Positions 8,195 through 15,199 of a DNA stretch of 64,000 nt are shown piece after piece. Position numbers and translations under genes: made by a program. The stretch is from Flavobacteriaceae bacterium UBA5544 (lineage in GTDB: Bacteria > Bacteroidota > Bacteroidia > Flavobacteriales > Flavobacteriaceae), in the NCBI GenBank assembly GCA_002426755.1, contig DINI01000002.1, positions 118,178-182,177 on the forward strand, read 5' to 3'. The notes under the pieces were generated by a model that saw nothing but the letters and a program-made list of their open reading frames with translations, was not told the DNA's origin and ran no database searches. Every line of letters starts with the position of its first letter. Within the stretch, counting starts at the first letter, position 1.

Positions 8195-9154
8195 ATGAAG
8201 AAAACAGGAATAATTCTAGTTGCTTTATTGTTTTTGATCTCATGTAAAAATGAGAGCCAATTAGAAAAAGAGATTGCTCAAGTTGATGTTGATTTGAAAA
8301 TCGAACGGTTTGATTTGGCATTTGCCAATGCATCTACCAATGATTTGCCCAAACTTAAAGAAACATTTCCCTTTTTATTTTCTCCCCGAATCCCTGATTC
8401 TATATGGGTAGAGCAGATGACAGATACTTTACAGAGACATCTATATGCTGAAGTTGAAAAGACGTTTTCTGATTTTGATGAAGTTCACGATGACATACAG
8501 CGCTTGTTTCAGCACTTGAAATATTATGATCATACATTTACAGAACCAAGGGTTGTAACTGTAACGTCTAATGTCGATTACAGAAATAAAACCATTGTTA
8601 CTGATACTATTGTGATTATTGCCTTGGATACTTATTTAGGTGCCGACCATGAATTTTATGCAGATATTCCAAGATACGTAACACAAAATATGAACAAATC
8701 CGAGATTGTAAGTGATTTGGCGAGTAACTATGCTTCGAAATATATTTTTCAATCAGAGCGCAAATCACTCTTGGATGAAATGATTTATTTTGGGAAGCAA
8801 CTCTATTTTAAGGATGCGATGGTTCCTTTTAAAACGGATGCCGAAAAAATAGGCTATACCCAAGAGCAGTTAGATTGGGCTATTGCAAATGAAGAGGAAA
8901 TTTGGAAGTATTTTATTGAGAGGGAATTACTCTACAGTTCTGATAGTTCGCTTCCTGGCCGTTTTATTGTTGATGCTCCTTTTTCAAAATTCTACCTAGA
9001 GTTGGATAATGAATCTCCAGGACGTTTGGGCCAATATATAGGTTGGCAAATCGTCAGGTCTTATATGAAAAATAATGATGTTCCTTTGATGGATATGCTC
9101 CAAATGAATTCCAAGGAAATTTTTGAAAACGCTAAATTTAAACCCCGTAAATAA
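8195..9154 (+). CDS. gldB: Gliding motility lipoprotein GldB
   Basis: GldB is a lipoprotein needed for gliding in Flavobacteriia. The 319-residue protein starts with a lipoprotein signal (MKKTGIILVALLFLISC) whose lipobox cysteine is Cys17. The segments following it (DLKIERFDLAFANA, LKETFPFLFSPRIPD, PGRLGQYIGWQIVRSYM) match GldB as I know it. Its stop TAA at 9152-9154 shares one base with the ATG of gldC, so the two are coupled. Presence of the pair points to a gliding or gliding-derived type IX secretion lineage, although gldB and gldC also occur in non-gliding relatives. Confidence 0.9.
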   Translation: MKKTGIILVALLFLISCKNESQLEKEIAQVDVDLKIERFDLAFANASTNDLPKLKETFPFLFSPRIPDSIWVEQMTDTLQRHLYAEVEKTFSDFDEVHDDIQRLFQHLKYYDHTFTEPRVVTVTSNVDYRNKTIVTDTIVIIALDTYLGADHEFYADIPRYVTQNMNKSEIVSDLASNYASKYIFQSERKSLLDEMIYFGKQLYFKDAMVPFKTDAEKIGYTQEQLDWAIANEEEIWKYFIERELLYSSDSSLPGRFIVDAPFSKFYLELDNESPGRLGQYIGWQIVRSYMKNNDVPLMDMLQMNSKEIFENAKFKPRK

Positions 9155-9489
9155 TGTCAAAAACCATTAAATCAACCATTGAATTACAAGTGGAATTGGA
9201 TGAAAACCGAGTTCCTGAAAAATTGAGCTGGACTGCTGAAGATGGTGGTATCAACCAAGAGGAAGCAAAAGCTATGATGTTGTCGGTTTGGGATAGCAAA
9301 GCGCAAGAAACTTTGCGTATTGACCTGTGGACTAAAGATATGCCTGTGGATGAAATGAAACTCTTTTTCCATCAGACCTTGGTTGAAATGAGCAACACAT
9401 TTCATCGTGCAACTCAAGACGAAAAAATGACCGCTACGATGAAGGATTTCTGCGATTATTTTGCAGAAAAATTAGAGCTTAAAAAGTAA
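9154..9489 (+). CDS. gldC: Gliding motility protein GldC
   Basis: A 111-residue soluble protein that accompanies GldB in gliding bacteria; its biochemical role is not settled. There is no signal peptide or membrane segment. The conserved sequence MSKTIKSTIELQVELDENRVPEKLSW and the acidic motif WDSKAQETLRIDLWTKDMP identify it. Its start codon overlaps the gldB stop by one base, and a DUF4230 gene follows 4 bases after its end, so three genes form one operon. Confidence 0.9.
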   Translation: MSKTIKSTIELQVELDENRVPEKLSWTAEDGGINQEEAKAMMLSVWDSKAQETLRIDLWTKDMPVDEMKLFFHQTLVEMSNTFHRATQDEKMTATMKDFCDYFAEKLELKK

Positions 9490-9493
9490 GACA

Positions 9494-10108
9494 ATGATGC
9501 GCAAACTCCTATATGTCCTAATTTTAGTCTTGGTCGTCCTTTTCGGCTATCGCTTTTTCTTTAACGACAACGACAAAACGATTTTAAAGGAAAACTCTGC
9601 GCTCATCCAAGAACAAATTCGGAATGTCAGTAAGTTGGTAGTCACTGAAGGGCATTTCAGTCAAGTGTTTACCTATAAAAATTCAAAAGCGGTCTTTGCC
9701 AATTTGGTCAACGTCGAAAAGAAAGCATTGGTTGTAGTCAATGCAGATGTGACTGTTTCTTATGACTTGAGCCAAATCCAATACGAACTGGATGAAGAAA
9801 CCAAAACTTTAAAAATTTTAAGCATCCCAAAGGAAGAAATCAACATCAGTCCCGATTTTGAATATTACGATGTCACTGCAGATTTTTTAAATCCATTTGA
9901 AGCTGAAGATTATAACAAAATTAAGGATAAAGTGAATGGGCAATTAATGAAAAAAATCGAAGCCTCTAATCTTAAAAGCAATGCTCAAAATCGTTTAATA
10001 AGTGAATTGGCAAAATTTTATATTCTTACAAATTCACTGGGTTGGACGCTTCAATATGAAGGGAATTCCATCAAATCCTCTGACGAACTTCAAAATATTA
10101 AATTATAA
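9494..10108 (+). CDS. DUF4230 domain protein
   Basis: A 204-residue protein with an N-terminal transmembrane or signal-anchor helix (about residues 4-22, LLYVLILVLVVLFGYRFFF). The body that follows fits DUF4230, a family of unknown function seen often in Bacteroidota and Firmicutes (VTEGHFSQVFTYKNSK, VVVNADVTVSYDLSQIQYEL). It lies 4 bases after gldC and so is probably co-transcribed with the gliding genes. No catalytic motif is visible. A long REP-type hairpin follows it and may end the transcript. Confidence 0.75.
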   Translation: MMRKLLYVLILVLVVLFGYRFFFNDNDKTILKENSALIQEQIRNVSKLVVTEGHFSQVFTYKNSKAVFANLVNVEKKALVVVNADVTVSYDLSQIQYELDEETKTLKILSIPKEEINISPDFEYYDVTADFLNPFEAEDYNKIKDKVNGQLMKKIEASNLKSNAQNRLISELAKFYILTNSLGWTLQYEGNSIKSSDELQNIKL

Positions 10109-10123
10109 TACTATAAGATGTCA

Positions 10124-10178
10124 GTTCGAGTGTTTTTCATCATTTTCAATAAAAAATGATAAAAAATATATCGAGAAC
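10124..10178. repeat. REP-like hairpin between convergent genes, possible bidirectional terminator
   Basis: GTTCGAGTGTTTTTCATCATTTT (10124-10146) pairs imperfectly with the A-rich arm ending TCGAGAAC (10151-10178). The TTCGAG / CGAGAA ends are shared with the repeats at 12319 and 56703, so it belongs to the same TCGAG family. It sits between the ends of the DUF4230 gene and the rhodanese gene. Confidence 0.6.
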
Positions 10179-10210
10179 CTATCGTAAATTTTAATTAAAA
10201 GAAGGAACCG

Positions 10211-10516
10211 TTATACTTTTTTCTGCAAACTCAACCAACCACCACCATTAGTAGCTTCAATATTATTCAAATTTAAAAATTTGGCCGCTTTTGCAGAACG
10301 CACACCACTGGCACAGCAGACCACAAACGGTTTATTCATCTGTTTCAATTCATCTACATGATTTTTCAAATCGTCCAGCGGAATATGTTTGGAGTTTTCA
10401 ATATGGCCATTGTCCCATTCCCGCTGGGTTCTTACATCTAAAATAACAGCATCTTTCTCTAAAAATTCCTCCACTTGACGCTTTTTTGTCCCGAATATAA
10501 AATCCAATAATCCCAT
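10211..10516 (-). CDS. Single-domain rhodanese-like protein
   Basis: A 101-residue sulfurtransferase-type protein. It carries one rhodanese domain with the CH2A-like motif VILDVRTQREWDNGHI and a catalytic loop VVCCASGVRS, whose second Cys aligns with the persulfide-forming residue. There is no signal peptide, so it should be cytosolic. The start ATG at 10516 lies very close to the divergent TetR gene. Sulfur donor and acceptor cannot be inferred from its position. Confidence 0.88.
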   Translation of the reverse strand: MGLLDFIFGTKKRQVEEFLEKDAVILDVRTQREWDNGHIENSKHIPLDDLKNHVDELKQMNKPFVVCCASGVRSAKAAKFLNLNNIEATNGGGWLSLQKKV

Positions 10517-10561
10517 AGTTTTCTTTTGTTTAAATTTACGACATTAAATAACAAGTCCCAA

Positions 10562-11131
10562 TTGAAAACCGAAACACGTAAGGAAGAAATCATCAAAACG
10601 GCCGCAAAACTTTTTAAGGAAAAAGGATACAGTGCGGTGACCATGCGCGATTTGGCAACTGCAATGGGAATCAAAGCCGCAAGCCTTTACAACCATATCA
10701 ATTCAAAGCAGGATATTTTAAAGGACATCATCATTTCCTTGGCCGAAGAATTTACGCAAGGCATGAATCTGATAAAAAAATCAGACCATTCCACCATTGA
10801 AAAGTTAAACCTTATTGTAGCGCTTCATGTGGAAATTACGGCAAAAAACACCTTTGGGATGGCTTCCTTAAACAATGATTGGATGCACTTGGAAGAGCAA
10901 TTGGACTATTATCTGCAATTGCGAAAAAAGTACGAACAAGACTTTATTGATATCATCAAAACCGGAATTGCAACCAATGAAATCCTTGACACAAACCCCG
11001 AGATAGTGATGTTTTCCATTCTTTCGACACTGCGTTCGTTGTATTTGTGGATTCCAAAAAAAGAAGAAATCACTTCTGTGGAGTTGGCAGAAACTTTGAG
11101 CCAAGTTCTTATCAACGGAATTAACAAATAG
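10562..11131 (+). CDS. TetR/AcrR-family regulator, probable repressor of the paa operon
   Basis: A TetR-type repressor of about 190 residues. The DNA-binding helix-turn-helix is at the N-terminus (RKEEIIKTAAKLFKEKGYSA and MRDLATAMGIKAASLYNHI). The C-terminal half is the helical ligand-binding domain. I take TTG at 10562 as the start because it puts the usual short Lys-rich lead before the first helix. An earlier TTG at 10526 is in frame but would leave only 9 bases to the divergent rhodanese start. It lies directly upstream of paaE, and a perfect palindrome in the 66-base gap is a likely operator. By analogy with PaaR of Thermus it would be relieved by phenylacetyl-CoA; that is inference. Confidence 0.85.
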   Translation: MKTETRKEEIIKTAAKLFKEKGYSAVTMRDLATAMGIKAASLYNHINSKQDILKDIIISLAEEFTQGMNLIKKSDHSTIEKLNLIVALHVEITAKNTFGMASLNNDWMHLEEQLDYYLQLRKKYEQDFIDIIKTGIATNEILDTNPEIVMFSILSTLRSLYLWIPKKEEITSVELAETLSQVLINGINK

Positions 11132-11139
11132 TTATCATA

Positions 11140-11155
11140 TAATTTTGTAATTTTG
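11140..11155 (+). promoter_or_regulatory. Two overlapping candidate -7 promoter elements for the paa operon
   Basis: TAATTTTG occurs twice back to back (11140-11147 and 11148-11155), each a full match to the Bacteroidota -7 consensus TAnnTTTG. They stand just upstream of a palindrome that would then cover the transcription start. Confidence 0.55.
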
Positions 11156-11162
11156 TAACTCA

Positions 11163-11180
11163 AACTAACAAGCGTTAGTT
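11163..11180. promoter_or_regulatory. Palindromic operator, likely bound by the adjacent TetR regulator
   Basis: AACTAAC AAGC GTTAGTT is a perfect 7-bp inverted repeat around a 4-base centre, 18 bases before the paaE start. The inner 14 bases match 13 of 14 positions of the PaaR consensus CNAACGNNCGTTNG reported for Thermus. Its place downstream of two -7 boxes fits repression by blocking initiation. The match was made by eye. Confidence 0.7.
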
Positions 11181-11197
11181 AAGGTATAAAATTAAAT

Positions 11198-12271
11198 ATG
11201 GCTCAATTTCATAAGCTCAAGATTAAAAATATATATAAGGAAACCGATGATTGTTCAGTCGTTTCTTTTGAGGTTCCCGCAGACTTGCAAAACGAATTTA
11301 AGTTCAGCCAAGGTCAGCATTTAACCTTAAAGGCCGATATTGATGGTGAAGATGTACGTCGGTCGTATTCATTGTGCTCAAGTCCTGTGGACGGTGAGTG
11401 GCGAGTGGCCGTAAAGCAGATTGCTGGCGGAAAATTCTCAACCTATTTAAATACAAGTCTAAAAACAGGAGACACGTTGGAAGTCATGACGCCAAGTGGC
11501 ACGTTTGGAGTTCCAGTTCAAAAAGATAAAGCCAAAAACTATCTCTTTTTTGCCGCCGGAAGTGGTATAACGCCAGTGTTGTCAATGATAAAAACACATT
11601 TGGCAGAAGAGCCAAATTCAACTTGTAAGCTGTTTTATGTCAATAGGACCGCAAAATCCATTATCTTTAAGGAAGATCTTGAGCAGTTGAGAAACCGCTA
11701 TTTCGGACGCTTGGAAATTTATTATTTCCTAACTAAAGAACGCAGGGACATTGAACTTTTCAACGGACGGTTTGATGACGAGAAAATGGCTGTTTTAACA
11801 AAAACATTCATTGATATTCCAGACACCAGCGAAGTTTTTCTATGTGGTCCGGAACAAATGGTCAATTTTGTAAGTAATTATTTGGTAAATAACGGATTGC
11901 CTAAAAATTTGATTCATTTTGAACTGTTCGTCACAGGGCTTTCAGAGGAAGATATCAAAAGGGCCGAACGTTTGGCGCAACAAAACGTAGAAGGGGTTAA
12001 AGTAACCATTGTAGATGGTGGAAAGGAATTCCAATTCACCATGACCAAAGATTATGACAACATCCTTGATGCGGCTCTTGGCGCAGGAGCCGATTTGCCG
12101 TTTGCCTGCAAAGGCGGCGTTTGCAGCACCTGTAAATGTCAAGTCAAAGAAGGCAGCGTGGAAATGAAAATCAACTACGCACTTGAGGAGAAAGAAGTGG
12201 CGCAAAACTATGTATTGAGCTGTCAAGCCGTCCCTACAAGTGAAAAGGTGGTAGTTGATTTTGATGTTTAG
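11198..12271 (+). CDS. paaE: Phenylacetyl-CoA epoxidase reductase subunit PaaE
   Basis: PaaE passes electrons from NAD(P)H to the di-iron epoxidase PaaABC. The 357-residue protein has an N-terminal FAD-binding domain (RRSYSLCSSP near residue 55), an NAD(P)-binding domain (FAAGSGITPVLSMI near 125) and a C-terminal plant-type 2Fe-2S ferredoxin domain. The last carries CKGGVCSTCKC plus a fourth Cys in VLSCQAVP. It is the first structural gene after the TetR regulator and operator, whereas in E. coli paaE follows paaABCD. A composite stack of repeats separates it from paaA. Confidence 0.95.
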   Translation: MAQFHKLKIKNIYKETDDCSVVSFEVPADLQNEFKFSQGQHLTLKADIDGEDVRRSYSLCSSPVDGEWRVAVKQIAGGKFSTYLNTSLKTGDTLEVMTPSGTFGVPVQKDKAKNYLFFAAGSGITPVLSMIKTHLAEEPNSTCKLFYVNRTAKSIIFKEDLEQLRNRYFGRLEIYYFLTKERRDIELFNGRFDDEKMAVLTKTFIDIPDTSEVFLCGPEQMVNFVSNYLVNNGLPKNLIHFELFVTGLSEEDIKRAERLAQQNVEGVKVTIVDGGKEFQFTMTKDYDNILDAALGAGADLPFACKGGVCSTCKCQVKEGSVEMKINYALEEKEVAQNYVLSCQAVPTSEKVVVDFDV

Positions 12272-12274
12272 TGC

Positions 12275-12306
12275 AACCTGCAAGGTTTCCAAAACCTTGT
12301 AGGTTT
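12275..12306. repeat. AACCTGCAAGG hairpin repeat, copy 1
   Basis: AACCTGCAAGGTTT and AAACCTTGTAGGTTT form a near-perfect hairpin starting 3 bases after the paaE stop. Two more copies lie at 15714-15745 and 16551-16582. It could act as a weak terminator or an RNA-stabilising hairpin. Confidence 0.85.
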
Positions 12307-12318
12307 AGATTTATTGAT

Positions 12319-12367
12319 TGTCACTTCGAGTGATTTCGATTTTTCATCGAAATTGTATCGAGAAGTG
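12319..12367. repeat. CACTTCGAG hairpin repeat
   Basis: TGTCACTTCGAGTGATTTCG and the arm ending in ATCGAGAAGTG form an imperfect stem around a T-rich centre. The CACTTCGAG...CGAGAAG outer arms recur at 56703-56728. Confidence 0.7.
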
Positions 12368-12443
12368 GGCGTTACCCTAAAGGGTCAGGCTGTCGGCAGT
12401 CGCTCTCTGCGAGGAGCTCCAACAATGCCTCCATCCTTAACGC
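12367..12443 (+). repeat. GGGCGTTACC...TTAACGC dispersed repeat, copy 1
   Basis: About 77 bases beginning GGGCGTTACC and ending CCTTAACGC, with an internal hairpin CTCTCTGCGAGGAG. It is closely similar to the copies at 20787-20862 and 25733-25807, and more distantly to the reversed copy at 27143-27210. All four lie in gene junctions of this catabolic cluster. Confidence 0.85.
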
Positions 12444-12446
12444 GCC

Positions 12447-12530
12447 AACAGCTAAAGGCCAGCAGCCAACAGCTAAAAAAAAGAAGTTCAACAAGCTAAA
12501 GGCCAAAAGCCAATAGCCAAAAGCTTAAAA
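12447..12530. repeat. Short-period low-complexity repeat before paaA
   Basis: Degenerate 7-base units of the type AGCCAAA / AGCTAAA run up to the paaA start (CAGCTAAAGGCCAGCAGCC, then AGCCAATAGCCAAAAGC). With the three repeats before it, this fills the whole 261-base paaE-paaA spacer. Confidence 0.6.
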
Positions 12531-12532
12531 CC

Positions 12533-13489
12533 ATGAGTGAAGAACAAATAAAAAATTTAGAAGCACAGTTCGAAGAACGTATCGCAAGAGACGAAAAAAT
12601 CGAACCAAAAGATTGGATGCCAGAAAAGTATCGTCAAACACATATCAGGCAGATGTCGCAACACGCACATTCTGAAATTGTTGGGATGCTTCCAGAAGGC
12701 AATTGGATAACACGAGCACCTTCATTAAGGAGAAAAGTAGCTTTGTTGGCGAAAGTTCAGGACGAAGCAGGTCACGGACTCTATTTGTATTCCGCAACCG
12801 AAACTCTAGGAATTTCCCGTGAAGAAATGTATGAACAATTGCACACGGGAAAAGCTAAATATTCTTCCATTTTCAATTACCCAACAGTCACTTGGGCAGA
12901 TATGGGCGCCATTGGTTGGCTGGTCGATGGTGCCGCCATCATCAATCAAGTGCCCTTATGCAGTACATCCTTTGGACCTTATGCCAGAGCGATGGTAAGA
13001 GTCTGTAAAGAAGAAAGTTTCCATCAACGTCAAGGCTATGAAATCATGATAAAATTGGCAAACGGCACACCAGAGCAAAAAGCAATGGCTCAAGATGCAC
13101 TGAACCGTTGGTGGTGGCCAAGTTTAATGATGTTGGGCCCAACGGATGCCGAATCCATCCACACAGAGCAATCCATGAAATGGAAACTCAAACGTAAATC
13201 CAATGACGAACTGCGTCAGCAGTTCATTGACCAAACCGTTCCACAAGCGGATTTAATCGGGCTCACCATTCCAGACCCAGATTTAAAATGGAATGAAGAA
13301 CGTCAAAGCTATGATTTCGGAGAAATTGATTGGGAAGAATTCTGGCAAGTGGTTAAAGGTCATGGACCATGCAATAAAGAACGCATGAAAGCAAGAGTAG
13401 GCGCATGGGAACGCGGCGAATGGGTTAGAGATGCAGCAATGGCTTACTCTGAAAAACAACAAGCAAGAAAAGAAAAACAAGCAGTATAG
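12533..13489 (+). CDS. paaA: Phenylacetyl-CoA 1,2-epoxidase catalytic subunit PaaA
   Basis: The di-iron subunit of the multicomponent oxygenase that epoxidises the aromatic ring of phenylacetyl-CoA, the key first attack in the aerobic hybrid pathway. The 318-residue length is normal. Metal-ligand segments are intact: HAHSEIVGMLPE, KVQDEAGHGLYLY (Glu and His spaced three apart) and KEESFHQRQGYE (again Glu and His). The C-terminus is Lys-rich. It is preceded by a repeat stack and followed by a long TTGAAN-type hairpin, then paaB. Confidence 0.97.
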   Translation: MSEEQIKNLEAQFEERIARDEKIEPKDWMPEKYRQTHIRQMSQHAHSEIVGMLPEGNWITRAPSLRRKVALLAKVQDEAGHGLYLYSATETLGISREEMYEQLHTGKAKYSSIFNYPTVTWADMGAIGWLVDGAAIINQVPLCSTSFGPYARAMVRVCKEESFHQRQGYEIMIKLANGTPEQKAMAQDALNRWWWPSLMMLGPTDAESIHTEQSMKWKLKRKSNDELRQQFIDQTVPQADLIGLTIPDPDLKWNEERQSYDFGEIDWEEFWQVVKGHGPCNKERMKARVGAWERGEWVRDAAMAYSEKQQARKEKQAV

Positions 13490-13492
13490 AAA

Positions 13493-13562
13493 GAACTTGA
13501 ACTTGAAGCTGAAATTGAAATCGAAAAGCGTTCAACTTCAACTTCATTTTCAACTTCAATTT
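13493..13562. repeat. Imperfect TTGAAN inverted repeat (32-bp hairpin) between paaA and paaB
   Basis: Left arm 13493-13525 and right arm 13531-13562 are built of degenerate six-base units TTGAAN / NTTCAA and pair over about 32 bases with some seven mismatches around a 5-base loop. The same kind of arms flank the four-helix-bundle gene at 13954. This copy has no gene inside it. Confidence 0.75.
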
Positions 13563-13575
13563 AAAATTTGTGATT

Positions 13576-13908
13576 ATGTCAAAAGATAACAATCAAACTC
13601 CCCTTCCTTCGGAAGGGGCAGGGGGAAGGAAAAACTGGCCACTTTGGGAAGTCTTCGTAAGAAGCAAAAACGGATTGGAACATCGTCATTTTGGAAGTCT
13701 ACATGCAGCAGATGCAGAAATGGCGCTGGAGAACGCGCGTGATGTGTACACCAGAAGAAATGAAGGCGTCAGCATTTGGGTTGTGGAATCAAAAAACATC
13801 ACAGCCTCAAATCCAGAACACAACGGTGAACTATTCGAGCCGGCCCAAGATAAAGTCTATCGTCACCCGACTTTTTACGATTTACCTGATGAAGTAAAAC
13901 ATATGTAG
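13576..13908 (+). CDS. paaB: Phenylacetyl-CoA epoxidase subunit PaaB, with an in-frame repeat insertion
   Basis: PaaB is the small bridging subunit of the PaaABCE oxygenase. From ATG at 13576 it has 110 residues; GTG at 13570 is in frame and possible. The conserved core begins at NWPLWEVFVRSKNGLEHRHF and continues through GSLHAADAEMALENARDVY and SIWVVES. The residues before it, TPLPSEGAGGRK, are encoded by a palindromic repeat (13598-13628) inserted in frame near the N-terminus. The rest is normal, so the protein should still fold. It is followed by the first four-helix-bundle cassette. Confidence 0.93.
   Translation: MSKDNNQTPLPSEGAGGRKNWPLWEVFVRSKNGLEHRHFGSLHAADAEMALENARDVYTRRNEGVSIWVVESKNITASNPEHNGELFEPAQDKVYRHPTFYDLPDEVKHM
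13598..13628. repeat. CCCCTTCC...GGAAGGGG repeat inside paaB
   Basis: CCCCTTCC (13600-13607) and GGAAGGGG (13611-13618) form an 8-bp perfect stem, followed by CAGGGGG. This is the style of intergenic REP elements in Bacteroidota, but here it is read through in frame as part of PaaB. Confidence 0.75.
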
Positions 13909-14342
13909 GATGAAATTGAATTTGAATTTGAAGGTGAAAATGAAACTTGTGAAATGAACGAAAATAAATTTGATTTATGTGAGCGTTTGGAAGATTTTGC
14001 GGCTTCAATAATTTTATTGTACGACAAAAAACCTTTGTCTTATGCAGGAGATTATCTTGCAAAACAATTGATTCGCTCATCATGTTCGTCAGCGTTAAAT
14101 TATGGGGAAGTATTGGGAGCAGGAACAGATGCCGATAAAATTAATAAATTAAGAATTTGTTTAAAAGAGTTAAGAGAGTGCCAAAGAAATCTCAATATTC
14201 AATCAAAAGCAAAATTGTTTTCTGCTGAAAACTTAACATCATTAAACGATGAAAATGACCAACTCATTAGAATTATTGTAACAAGAATTAAAAATATACA
14301 TTGAAGTAATTCAAGTTCAAATTCAACTTCAATTTCAATTTA
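13909..14342 (+). mobile_element. Intervening-sequence-like cassette 1: four-helix-bundle gene between TTGAAN inverted repeats
   Basis: Arms at 13909-13946 and 14310-14342 are inverted copies of degenerate TTGAAN units that pair over about 32 bases. Between them is a single gene for a four-helix-bundle protein. The cassette occupies the whole paaB-paaC junction. The architecture, terminal inverted repeats around an S23-type gene, resembles 23S rRNA intervening sequences. Mobility itself is inferred. Confidence 0.5.
13954..14304 (+). CDS. Four-helix-bundle protein (23S rRNA intervening-sequence protein family), type A
   Basis: A 116-residue, fully helical protein with no catalytic residues visible. 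The family is the S23/IVP four-helix bundle encoded within intervening sequences of some bacterial 23S rRNA genes and scattered elsewhere in genomes. The recognisable segment is LAKQLIRSSCSSALNYGEVLGA, equivalent to AADSIALNIAEGSG in the two type-B copies at 17771 and 24680. It lies between paaB and paaC inside inverted repeats. Nothing suggests a role in phenylacetate breakdown; it is more likely a cassette passenger or nucleic-acid-binding helper. Confidence 0.8.
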   Translation: MNENKFDLCERLEDFAASIILLYDKKPLSYAGDYLAKQLIRSSCSSALNYGEVLGAGTDADKINKLRICLKELRECQRNLNIQSKAKLFSAENLTSLNDENDQLIRIIVTRIKNIH

Positions 14343-14350
14343 AAAAATGT

Positions 14351-15103
14351 ATGAATTTCAATTTATATAAATACATCCTCGGAATATCAGACAATTCCTT
14401 AATTCTTGGCCAAAGAATGGGAGCATTAACTGGTCATGGGCCAAGTTTGGAAACCGATATTGCTTGTACAAATATCTCTTTGGATTTATTCGGGCAAGTA
14501 CGCAGTTATTACCAATATGCAGCTAAAATTGCAGATGATGGCAGAACCGAAGATGACATTGCGATGCTGCGTAAAGAACGAGAGTATTTAAATGTGCTGT
14601 TGGTTGAACAACCTGATACTGATTTTGCCTTTACAATGGCGCGTCAATTTTTATTTGACGTCTATCATTTATTGTTCCTGACCGAATTGCAAAAAAATAA
14701 GGATTTAACATTGTCCGCAATTGCTACAAAATCCATGAAAGAAGTCAGCTATCATCAACGATTTTCTTCCGATTGGATAAAGCGATTAGGAGACGGAACT
14801 GAAGAAAGTCATCTAAAAATGCAGGATGCCATCGATACACTTTGGACGTATACGGATGAATTATTCCATCAAACCGAAGCCGATAAAATAATGGTTTCAG
14901 AAGGAATCGGAGTTGATGTGACCAAATTAAAAGATAACTATTATCAAAAAGTAAATAACGTATTGGAAGAAGCCACGCTAAAAATTCCTGAATCAAAATA
15001 TTTTCAAAAAGGAGGTAAAGAAGGCATTCATACAGAACATATGGGTTATTTGTTGAGCGATTTACAATACATGCAACGCACCTATCCGAATATGGAATGG
15101 TAA
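14351..15103 (+). CDS. paaC: Phenylacetyl-CoA epoxidase structural subunit PaaC
   Basis: PaaC is the non-catalytic paralogue of PaaA that stabilises the oxygenase. The 250-residue length is usual. Diagnostic segments are ILGISDNSLILGQRMGALTGHGPSLETDIA near the N-terminus, REREYLN-type KEREYLNVLL near residue 80 and VSYHQRFSSDWIKRLGDGTEESH near 135. Its start sits 9 bases after the right arm of cassette 1. A long GAAT-rich hairpin separates it from paaD. Confidence 0.95.
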   Translation: MNFNLYKYILGISDNSLILGQRMGALTGHGPSLETDIACTNISLDLFGQVRSYYQYAAKIADDGRTEDDIAMLRKEREYLNVLLVEQPDTDFAFTMARQFLFDVYHLLFLTELQKNKDLTLSAIATKSMKEVSYHQRFSSDWIKRLGDGTEESHLKMQDAIDTLWTYTDELFHQTEADKIMVSEGIGVDVTKLKDNYYQKVNNVLEEATLKIPESKYFQKGGKEGIHTEHMGYLLSDLQYMQRTYPNMEW

Positions 15104-15106
15104 AAG

Positions 15107-15199
15107 AATAATGAATGTCGAATTTTGAATATAGAATCATGAAGTTTTCCCGCAATGCATACTTCAACATTCGATATTTTAAATTCAGTATTCGATGTT
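15107..15199. repeat. 39-bp imperfect inverted repeat spanning the paaC-paaD junction and the paaD start
   Basis: The left arm (15107-15145) and right arm (15161-15199) pair over 39 bases with about eleven mismatches; both are built from degenerate GAAT/ATTC units. The right arm includes the paaD ATG at 15195, so folding would hide the start codon. Confidence 0.65.

Noticed and set aside
12314..12499. 61-residue plus-strand frame between paaE and paaA
   Set aside because: It is formed wholly by stacked repeats (TCGAG hairpin, GGGCGTT repeat, AGCCAAA units).
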